Assembly (NCBI GenBank): GCA_937924195.1
Contig: CALDVP010000142.1
Span: 1-42,245 of the forward strand
Length of the DNA stretch: 42,245 nucleotides
DNA from: an uncultured Lysobacterales bacterium
Lineage (GTDB): Bacteria; Pseudomonadota; Gammaproteobacteria; Xanthomonadales; Ahniellaceae
Direction: 5' to 3'
The position numbers and the translations under genes are program-made. This document shows positions 32,195-39,959 of this stretch, piece by piece. Under the pieces are notes generated by a model. It did no database searches. It was not told the DNA's origin and worked only from the letters and a program-made list of their open reading frames with translations. Numbering within the stretch: position 1 is the stretch's first letter; the number at the start of each line of letters is the position of its first letter.

Positions 32195-33625
32195 ATGAAG
32201 TCCATCCGTGACCAACTGCCGCTGCTCGCGGTCGCCGTGTTCGCGCTGACCGGCGCCGTCCACGCCCAGACCACGCCTGCGCCGGCCGACCCGACGCCCG
32301 CTGCCACACCGACCCCGCAGGCTGCGCCGGCGCCGACCGTCTCGCTCGCCGACGCCTACCGCCGCGAGTTCGCATTCCTCGAGGCGCAGAAGCGCGAACT
32401 GACGGCGCGTATCGCCGAGTCGACCCGCAGTTTCGAGGCTGACCGCACGCGCCTCGAGCGCGAGGTCGCCTCGCTCGAGGGTCGCGTGCTCGCGGCGCGC
32501 AACGAGGCCGAGGCCTTTGCGCGCGAACTGGTCCTGTCCGACCAGCGCCAGGAAGCGATAGAAGCCCAAAGCCAGCTGCTTGCCGCGACCTTCGCACAGG
32601 CGGAGGCCAGTCTGTCGGGCCTCGGTAGCGACCTCCTCGCCGAATCCTCGTACCGCGACGCCGATGACGCGGTGCGCCTCGCCCGCGTATTCGAGGCGGC
32701 GCGCGATCGCATCGCCGAGTCGGCCCGGGTCCGCACCGAGCCCGGAAAGTTCTTCCTCGAGGACGGTACCGAGGTCTCGGGCACGCTGGTGCGGATCGGC
32801 AACGTCGCGACGCTCGGTGTCAGTCCGCAGGGGGCCGGCGCGCTGGCGCCTGCCGGCGGGGGCGGTTTCAAGCTGTGGGACCGTGGCGCGTCCGCGGATG
32901 TCGCGCGTGCCCTGGCCCAGGGCCAGACGGTGCCGACGCTCAGGCTTTTTCTGTATGAGAACCCCAACACTGCGGTCGAACGGCCGGTCGAGAAGACGCT
33001 CGGCAAATGGTTGGCCTCGGGTGGGGCGATCGGCTATGTGATCGTCGGGCTCGGCCTGCTTGGCGTGCTGCTCGCGATCCTGCGCGCGGTGTTCCTGAAG
33101 AACGCCGGCGCGCGCGTGCATCAGATCATCGACGGGGTCAGTGCGCCGCTCGCGCAGGGACGGATCGCAGACGCGATCGAGGCCTGCAAGCGACACAAAG
33201 GGTCCGCGGCGCGCGTCGTCACCGCGGCGCTGCGCAACATCGATCGTGATCGCGAGCATCTCGAGGACATCATCTCGGAATCGATCCTGCACGAGTCGGG
33301 CCACCTGAATCGCTTTGGGCCCTTCATCCTGCTGATCGCCGCGGTCGCACCGCTCCTCGGCCTGCTCGGCACCGTGACCGGCATGATCCAGACCTTCGAT
33401 GTGATCACCGAGTTCGGCACCTCCGATCCGAAGCTGCTCTCAGGCGGCATCTCGGTGGCGCTGGTCACGACCCAGCTCGGCTTGATCGTCGCGATCCCGA
33501 CCTTGCTGGTCGGCAACCTGCTGAACGGCTGGGCCGAGCGGATCAAGGACGACATGGAGAAGGCCGCGCTCAAGGTCGTGAACCTCTACAACGACGCGCG
33601 CGCCGCCGCGCCGCGCGCCGGCTGA
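32195..33625 (+). CDS. TtpC-like MotA/TolQ/ExbB proton channel family protein with periplasmic N-terminal extension
   Basis: 476 aa; signal peptide, coiled-coil domain, C-terminal ExbB module PFILLIAAVAPLLGLLGTVTGMIQTFDVITEFGTSDPKLLSGGISVALVTTQLGLIVAIPTLL. Confidence 0.88.
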   Translation: MKSIRDQLPLLAVAVFALTGAVHAQTTPAPADPTPAATPTPQAAPAPTVSLADAYRREFAFLEAQKRELTARIAESTRSFEADRTRLEREVASLEGRVLAARNEAEAFARELVLSDQRQEAIEAQSQLLAATFAQAEASLSGLGSDLLAESSYRDADDAVRLARVFEAARDRIAESARVRTEPGKFFLEDGTEVSGTLVRIGNVATLGVSPQGAGALAPAGGGGFKLWDRGASADVARALAQGQTVPTLRLFLYENPNTAVERPVEKTLGKWLASGGAIGYVIVGLGLLGVLLAILRAVFLKNAGARVHQIIDGVSAPLAQGRIADAIEACKRHKGSAARVVTAALRNIDRDREHLEDIISESILHESGHLNRFGPFILLIAAVAPLLGLLGTVTGMIQTFDVITEFGTSDPKLLSGGISVALVTTQLGLIVAIPTLLVGNLLNGWAERIKDDMEKAALKVVNLYNDARAAAPRAG

Positions 33626-33653
33626 TCTGGGACGGGCGCCCGGGGTCATCGCC

Positions 33654-34292
33654 ATGCTGCGCGAATTCACCGAGATCACCGACCTTTGGAGCGCGCTTCA
33701 CGCCTTCTATGTCTACCTGTCGCTCGGCGGCTGGGTGATGTGGGCGATCCTCGCGGTCGCGCTGGTACTCGGCTGGGCGCTGGGCCGGCGCTCTGCGGTG
33801 CTGCGCCGAGGCAGTGACAAGAACGTGCGCGTGCTGCTGCGGCGCGTCGAGGAAGGCCGGGCCAATCCGCCGAATGGCATCGTCGACGTCGCGATCCAGC
33901 GTGGCCTTGCGCTGAAGCAGGCGGGCAAGCCGAACCTTCGCCGCTACCTCGATGAGGCCTTCTTTGACCTCGAGTCCGACTTGAAGCGGCACTCGATCCT
34001 GGTCACGACGCTGGTTTTGATCGCACCGCTGCTGGGTCTGCTAGGGACGGTTTCCGGAATGATCGTGACCTTCGACTCGCTGGCCGAGATGGCCCTGTTC
34101 ACCCAAGACGGCGGCATCGCGGCGGGCATCTCGACCGCGCTCTTCACCACCCAGATGGGGCTGGTGGTTGCCGTCCCCGGAATGATCGCCAAGGGCATCC
34201 TCGATCGCCGGCAGCAGCAGATCGCGATCGACCTCGCCCAGATCAAGGACATCCTGACGAGTTCGCCCGGGCCGACGGAGGCCAGCCCATGA
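33654..34292 (+). CDS. ExbB/TolQ family proton channel protein
   Basis: 212 aa; LVTTLVLIAPLLGLLGTVSGMIVTFDSLAEMALFTQDGGIAAGISTALFTTQMGLVVAVPGMIA. Confidence 0.9.
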   Translation: MLREFTEITDLWSALHAFYVYLSLGGWVMWAILAVALVLGWALGRRSAVLRRGSDKNVRVLLRRVEEGRANPPNGIVDVAIQRGLALKQAGKPNLRRYLDEAFFDLESDLKRHSILVTTLVLIAPLLGLLGTVSGMIVTFDSLAEMALFTQDGGIAAGISTALFTTQMGLVVAVPGMIAKGILDRRQQQIAIDLAQIKDILTSSPGPTEASP

Positions 34293-34699
34293 TTCGCCGT
34301 GAGCGCAAGGTCCAGGAAGGCAGCGTCGACCTGACGCCGATGATCGACATGACCTTCATCCTGCTGATCTTCTTCATGGTCTCGACGACCTTCGTCAAAG
34401 ACTTGAAGATCGACATCAACCGCCCGGGCGCGAGCACCGCCCAGGTGGCATCGACCAAGGCCGTGCGCCTCTACATCGACAAGGCCGGCGAGGTCTACCT
34501 CGAGGGCGAGCCGGTGCGCGTTTGGGTGATCCAAAGCCGCGTGCGTGACCTCCTGCGCGCCTCGACCAACAAGAGCGTGCTGGTCGTGACCGACGAGATC
34601 GTCCCCTCGGGTCGCCTGGTCGAGGTCGTCGACCAGGCGCGCGCGGCTGGCGCCGAGGACATCGGCGTCGCGACCGTGGCCGAGGCCGGCGCCGGCTGA
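34289..34699 (+). CDS. ExbD/TolR family protein
   Basis: 136 aa; VDLTPMIDMTFILLIFFMVSTTFVKDLKIDI; ATGA overlap with upstream exbB. Confidence 0.92.
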   Translation: MIRRERKVQEGSVDLTPMIDMTFILLIFFMVSTTFVKDLKIDINRPGASTAQVASTKAVRLYIDKAGEVYLEGEPVRVWVIQSRVRDLLRASTNKSVLVVTDEIVPSGRLVEVVDQARAAGAEDIGVATVAEAGAG

Positions 34700-34701
34700 C
34701 G

Positions 34702-35346
34702 ATGACTGCGATCACGCTCGACGACGCGCTGCGCGCGCGACTGCTCGGGGCCGCCGGCGCGGCTGCCGCAATGCTGCTCGTGCTCGCCGCGGTGATCGTG
34801 ATGAACACCCAGGCGCTCAAGCGCAATCGTGACGACGGCATCGCTGGTACTGCGATCCAGGTGCAGCGCGTCGAGCAGCCGCCGCCGCAGCAGGTGATCG
34901 AGCGCAAGCCGCCGCCGCCGCGGCGTGCGGCTCCGCGCGCTGAACCGATCGTCGGCCTCGAGGGTGCGCTGGCCGGCATGGACTTCGGTCTGCCGCAGTT
35001 CGAGGAGGCCGGGATGCTGGACGCGGCGTCGATCCTCGGCGAGAGCAGCGGAACGATGACCGACGACACCGTCGACCAGCCGCCGCGCCCGGTGGTGCAG
35101 AACCCGATGCCGTATCCGGCCCGCGCCAAGGCGCAAGGGACGACTGGCTACGTGCTGTTGTCGGTGCTGATCGGGCCCACCGGCATGGTCGAGAAGGTGA
35201 GGGTCCTCGAGTCGAGTCCGCCCGGCGTCTTCGACGATGTCGCGGTCGCTGGCGTCCAGACCTGGCGCTTCGAGCCGGCGCAGTACCGCGGCGAGGCGGT
35301 GCGGGTGTGGGCGACGCAGCGCGTCCGCTTCGATCTGGGGCGCTGA
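34702..35346 (+). CDS. TonB family energy transducer
   Basis: 214 aa; N-terminal TM, PPPQQVIERKPPPPRRAAPR, C-terminal NPMPYPARAKAQGTTGYVLLSVLIGPTGMVEKVRVLESSPPGVFDDVAVAGVQTWRFEPA. Confidence 0.92.
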   Translation: MTAITLDDALRARLLGAAGAAAAMLLVLAAVIVMNTQALKRNRDDGIAGTAIQVQRVEQPPPQQVIERKPPPPRRAAPRAEPIVGLEGALAGMDFGLPQFEEAGMLDAASILGESSGTMTDDTVDQPPRPVVQNPMPYPARAKAQGTTGYVLLSVLIGPTGMVEKVRVLESSPPGVFDDVAVAGVQTWRFEPAQYRGEAVRVWATQRVRFDLGR

Positions 35347-35349
35347 ACG

Positions 35350-36504
35350 ATGGGTCGAGTCATCCTCCCGATCTTGCTCATCCTGCTCGTTGCGCTGGCG
35401 GCCCCGGTCGCGGACGCGCGCAAGCGCAACCCCGAGATCGATTACCTGTCGGTGGCCGAGGTGCTGTTGAGAGACGGCGCGGTCGATCGCGCCGAGGCTG
35501 CGCTGGCAGAAGTCGATCCGGCTGCCGAGGGTGTCGATCTCGCGCGCTACCACACGGTGAGCGGACTGATCGCCTCGCAGCGAAACGACCTCAAGGCCGC
35601 AGCCGCAGCTTTCGAGCAGGCGCTCGCGGCCGGGCAGACCGAGCCGATGGTCGTGCTCTATCTGGCTCAGGCCTACTTCGCCGAGGAGGCGTGGCGCAAG
35701 GTCGTCGATACGATTGCGCGCGGCGGCGAAGCGCTGCAGGACGTCACCGCGGCGTGGTCGATGAGGGCGCACGCAAACTGGATGCTTGGCGAGCGTCAGA
35801 GCGCCCTGGACCTGCTCTCGAACGCCGCCGACCGCTTCCCGGCGAATACCACCTTCACCCGTCGACAAGTCTTCTACCTGATCGAGGCCGGGCTCTACCA
35901 GGAAGCCGCGCGCGTCGCGCGGGCCTTCCTCGCGCGCGGCGACGTCGGCGCCGATGAGTACGCCACCGTCGGTAGTGCCCTGCGCCGCGCGCGCGCCTTC
36001 GACGAGGCGAAGGCGATCCTCGAGGCCGCGCGCCTGCGATTTCCGGCCGACCAGAATCTGGCCAAGGCGCTGGCGCAGGTCTACCTCGAATCGGGACAGA
36101 TGCTGGCCGCCGCCGAGCTGCTGAACCAGGCCGCGCTGATCGACCCTGCCTTGCTGCCAGAGACTGCGGAGCTCTACCGTCGCGCTGGATACCCCATGCA
36201 GGCGCTGGCGCTGAACTCGCGGGTTCCGGATTCGTCGCGGAAGCTCAAGCAGCGTATCGGCATTCTTGCCGAGCTTCGACGCTACGAACAGATCACGGGG
36301 ATGGCGCGCGCCCTCGAGCGGGCCGGCTTGCTTGCCGATGAAGATGTGCGCTACGCGCTTGCATTTGCCTATTTCCGCGGTGGTGACTTCGAGCGTGCCG
36401 AAAGTCACTTGTCGGCGCTGACGCGCCCCGAGCTGTTCCGCAAGGCCACCGAGCTGCGCCGAATCATGGCTGAGTGCAGCGATTCGCGCTGGAATTGCGG
36501 ATAA
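35350..36504 (+). CDS. secreted tetratricopeptide-repeat protein
   Basis: 384 aa; signal peptide MGRVILPILLILLVALAAPVADA, repeated TPR-like helices. Confidence 0.82.
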   Translation: MGRVILPILLILLVALAAPVADARKRNPEIDYLSVAEVLLRDGAVDRAEAALAEVDPAAEGVDLARYHTVSGLIASQRNDLKAAAAAFEQALAAGQTEPMVVLYLAQAYFAEEAWRKVVDTIARGGEALQDVTAAWSMRAHANWMLGERQSALDLLSNAADRFPANTTFTRRQVFYLIEAGLYQEAARVARAFLARGDVGADEYATVGSALRRARAFDEAKAILEAARLRFPADQNLAKALAQVYLESGQMLAAAELLNQAALIDPALLPETAELYRRAGYPMQALALNSRVPDSSRKLKQRIGILAELRRYEQITGMARALERAGLLADEDVRYALAFAYFRGGDFERAESHLSALTRPELFRKATELRRIMAECSDSRWNCG

Positions 36505-36517
36505 GGATCTACCAGTC

Positions 36518-39500
36518 ATGAACCCGAAGTCCCGACGCGCGCTCGGTACCCTGTGCGCACTCGCACTGTCGATTCGCGTCGCGCTCGCGGCTGCGCCGGC
36601 CGCGTTGAACGTGGTTGCGTTCGACCGCTCGACGCCTCTGGCACGGGCAGAAGTCGTCGTCGACGGTCGTGTCGTGGGCCGAACGAACGCCGACGGCGCG
36701 TTGTCACTCCAGCTCGAGCCGGGCTCGCGCGAATTGATCATCCGAGTGGACGGTCGTGACGTATTGCGGCGGCCACTCGAACTGGTGCCAGGCGAAGCCG
36801 CCGAGCTGATCGCAACGATCGATCCCGACGCCGAGCCGAGAGTTCTCTTCGAGAGTTCCCGTGGCTCCTTGGCGGGATCCACGGCGACGACCACGGCGGA
36901 GGTGGGTCCGCCCGGTCGCCTTGCCGGCCGAATCACGAGCGCCGAAGACGGCAAGCCGGTCGCCAACGCGCGGGTCTTCGTCAGTGGCACGCCGATCGAC
37001 GTACGCACCGACACCGACGGCCGCTTCGAAGCCAGCTTGCCGCCAGGCGACTATTCGATCTCGGTCGTCGCGCCAAACTTTGCCGCGCGTACGCTCGACG
37101 GAATCGCGATCGCATCGGAGGTCCGCACCGACCGAGATGTCGAGTTGACGCCGGCGGGTCTCGAGCTGCCCGAGTTCGTCGTTCTCGAGCCCTTCGTCGA
37201 AGGCTCGCTCGCCGCCTTCGTCGAGGAAAAGCGGCAGAGTTTCGCCGTTGCCGACGTGCTCAGCATCGAACAGATTTCGCGCGCCGGCGACTCCGACGTC
37301 GCTGGCGCATTGCGCCGCGTCACCGGCCTCACGCTGGTCGACGGCAAATATGTCTACGTCCGTGGGCTGGGCGAGCGCTATTCGAGCGTGCTGCTGAACG
37401 GTGCGTCGGTGCCGTCGCCCGACCCGAGCCGCAGAGTCGTCGCGCTCGACCTCTTTCCGGTCGAGATCCTCGACGGCGTGGTGATCCAGAAGAGCTTCTC
37501 GCCGGAAATGCCCGGGGAATTCGGCGGGGGCACGATCCAGCTCCGAACTCGCAGCATTCCAGCCGGGTTCTTCGTGCGTCTGGCCCTGAGCCAGGGCTGG
37601 GTCGAGGGCACCACCCTCAAGTCAGGTCTCCGCTATGACGGGGGAACGCAGGATTGGACCGGGTTCGATCAGGTGCGCGGTCTGCCGGATTCGGTGATCG
37701 AGGCCAACCGACGGTTCGGGACGCTCCGGGTCGAGACCCCGTTTAGCCCGGGCCTGACGCCCGCTGAACTGGAGACGGTGGGCCGAGACCTCGCGGCCGG
37801 TGGCTTCGACACGCGGCTTGCCAAGCTGCCGACGAACGGAAGCCTCACCTTCGCGATCGGCAATGCCCTCGACATCGGCGAGGACTGGCGCGTCGGATTC
37901 ACCCATTCGATTCGGTACGCCCAGAGCTGGGACAACCTCGAAGATGTGCGCCGCAAGTTCGCGTTCTCCGGCCCCGGAGAACCCCTCGTGCCGTTTCTCG
38001 ATCTCACGCGCGAACGAACCGAACGGCAGATCGATCTTTCGGCATTCCTGGCGCTCGGCGTCGAGTATGGGGAGCATCATCGAATCCAGGCGACGACGAC
38101 GCTGGTGCGGCAAACGATCGACACGACGCAGATCGACGAAGGTCTCGATATCTCGGAATCGTTGTCGCGTTTCTTTCTGCTCGAATGGGAAGAGAATGCG
38201 CTACTGGCTCAGCAGTTCAATGGCAGTCATCGGTTTCCGACGGTCTCGGATCTCTCGCTCGACTGGAACTACACTCGCGCCCAGGCCAAGCGCGATGCGC
38301 CAAATACGCGCAGTTATCGATACGACCTGATCGAAGGGACCGAGGACCGCTTTCAGCTTTCGCCGAGGTCCGACAGCAATGACATCACCTACGGCAACCT
38401 GGTCGACGACAGCGAGAGCGCGAACGTCGATCTCAAGCTGCCGTTCAGTCCGGCCGACGGACACACCATCAGCTACATGGCGGGGCTCGGCCGGATCGAC
38501 CGCGAGCGGCGGGCCGAGGTGCGCCGCTACAGCTACTTCGGGCGCCCGCCGCCGGGCAGCCCGGAGGATTTTCTGCAACGACCCCCGAGCCGGATTTTTT
38601 CGCCCGAGAACATTCGGCGCGATGGTTTCGTCATCCGTGACGTGACGCGGAACTCCGATGCCTATCTTGCGACCTTCGATCTCAAGTCGGCCTACTTCAA
38701 CTTCGATTGGGTCTGGGAGGACGTGCTCCGGTTCACCGCCGGGGCCCGCGATGAACGGTTGGATCAGTTGGTGCGGACGTTCAACCTCAGCAACACTTCG
38801 GTGATCGACAGTGAGTCGGTCCTCCGGAGCAAGGACGTGCTGCCTTCGGCGGCGGTGACCTGGTTCATCAATGAGGATGCGCAATTGCGCGCGATCTTCG
38901 CCGAGACGGTCTCCCGCCCGGACTTTCGGGAATTGACGACCAGCGCCTTCATCGATCCGGTCGTCGACACGATCTCGATCGGAAACCCAGAACTCGTGCC
39001 CGCGGCTATCAAGAACTACGATCTGCGTTACGAATATTATTTCTCGCCGACGGAAAGCGCCTCGATCGCGTTGTTCGGCAAGGAGTTTTCAAGTCCGATC
39101 GAACGTATCCAGTCGCCTGCAACCGGTGACGTCGTGACTTTCAACAATGTGCCGAGCGCGACCCTCTACGGGATCGAGTTCGATCTTTACAAATCGCTCG
39201 GCTTCGTCTCCGAATGGGACTGGACCGAGCGACTGGGGCTCGGTTGGTTGCCCTGGCAGGATATCTATGTCAACGCCAATTATGCGCGGATTCAGTCGAG
39301 GGTTTCATTGACCCGAGAAACAGCGGGGATTCTGACCAATCTCGAACGGCCTCTGCAGGGCCAGTCCCCCTACGTGACCAATGTGCAGCTCGGTTGGTAC
39401 CCGGAGGACGGCGAGCGGGAGCTCAGCATCCTCTACAATCTCTCCGGACGACGCATTTCGGAAGTCGGTGTGTTTGGCACGCCGGACGTGTTCGAAGAAC

Positions 39501-39673
39501 CGGCGGGGCAGCTCGACGTGGTCTATGCCACGCGTCTTCCGGCGGATTTCAAGCTCAAGCTGCGCGCGCGGAACCTGCTCGATCCGAAGATCGAGTTCAC
39601 GGTAGGCGACGAGATCCGCCGCGAATACCGGCGCGGTCGCTCGGTGACTGTCAGCATCGAGCGGTCGTTCTGA
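36518..39673 (+). CDS. TonB-dependent receptor with two N-terminal carboxypeptidase-regulatory/Ig-like domains
   Basis: 1051 aa; LNVVAFDRSTPLARAEVVVDGRVVGRTNADGALSLQLEPG and LAGRITSAEDGKPVANARVFVSGTPIDVRTDTDGRFEASLPPGDYSISVV; plug VYVRGLGERYSSVLLNGASVPSPDPSRRVVALDLFPVEI; C-terminal SVTVSIERSF. Confidence 0.93.
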   Translation: MNPKSRRALGTLCALALSIRVALAAAPAALNVVAFDRSTPLARAEVVVDGRVVGRTNADGALSLQLEPGSRELIIRVDGRDVLRRPLELVPGEAAELIATIDPDAEPRVLFESSRGSLAGSTATTTAEVGPPGRLAGRITSAEDGKPVANARVFVSGTPIDVRTDTDGRFEASLPPGDYSISVVAPNFAARTLDGIAIASEVRTDRDVELTPAGLELPEFVVLEPFVEGSLAAFVEEKRQSFAVADVLSIEQISRAGDSDVAGALRRVTGLTLVDGKYVYVRGLGERYSSVLLNGASVPSPDPSRRVVALDLFPVEILDGVVIQKSFSPEMPGEFGGGTIQLRTRSIPAGFFVRLALSQGWVEGTTLKSGLRYDGGTQDWTGFDQVRGLPDSVIEANRRFGTLRVETPFSPGLTPAELETVGRDLAAGGFDTRLAKLPTNGSLTFAIGNALDIGEDWRVGFTHSIRYAQSWDNLEDVRRKFAFSGPGEPLVPFLDLTRERTERQIDLSAFLALGVEYGEHHRIQATTTLVRQTIDTTQIDEGLDISESLSRFFLLEWEENALLAQQFNGSHRFPTVSDLSLDWNYTRAQAKRDAPNTRSYRYDLIEGTEDRFQLSPRSDSNDITYGNLVDDSESANVDLKLPFSPADGHTISYMAGLGRIDRERRAEVRRYSYFGRPPPGSPEDFLQRPPSRIFSPENIRRDGFVIRDVTRNSDAYLATFDLKSAYFNFDWVWEDVLRFTAGARDERLDQLVRTFNLSNTSVIDSESVLRSKDVLPSAAVTWFINEDAQLRAIFAETVSRPDFRELTTSAFIDPVVDTISIGNPELVPAAIKNYDLRYEYYFSPTESASIALFGKEFSSPIERIQSPATGDVVTFNNVPSATLYGIEFDLYKSLGFVSEWDWTERLGLGWLPWQDIYVNANYARIQSRVSLTRETAGILTNLERPLQGQSPYVTNVQLGWYPEDGERELSILYNLSGRRISEVGVFGTPDVFEEPAGQLDVVYATRLPADFKLKLRARNLLDPKIEFTVGDEIRREYRRGRSVTVSIERSF

Positions 39674-39839
39674 CGCCGCGGCGGGTGCGACCGATCTGCG
39701 ACGCGTGGGACGACCCGCGACGAAGTGCCGCAAGCCTGCACACGCGGATGATTACTCGTCATCGGCGGACGGAATCGCGAGCCGCGCGGCGAGTGACAGC
39801 CGCCGGACTGCTCCCGGCAGACCGGCGGCGTCCGTAGCG

Positions 39840-39857
39840 CTGTCATCTAGCTGACGT
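39840..39857 (+). promoter_or_regulatory. candidate Pho box upstream of the secreted beta-helix-like gene
   Basis: CTGTCAT-ctag-CTGACGT: exact first heptamer, second 5/7 to CTGTCAY, 4-nt spacer; ~120 bp upstream of ATG 39960. Confidence 0.4.
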
Positions 39858-39911
39858 AAAAGCGCCAAGTCCGCGTCACCCGTCCCGTCTAGTCTCCCGC
39901 GGCGTGTCCGT

Positions 39912-39929
39912 CCCGACCACCGGGTCGGG
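39912..39929 (+). repeat. 5'UTR hairpin upstream of beta-helix-like gene
   Basis: CCCGACC-accg-GGTCGGG. Confidence 0.45.
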
Positions 39930-39959
39930 GTCTCGTCATCGTCCACATCGAGGTATCCC

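Noticed and set aside
34495-37014. 839-aa reverse-strand ORF opposite tonB/TPR/receptor genes
   Set aside because: Spans several confidently assigned genes on the other strand; no domain motifs.
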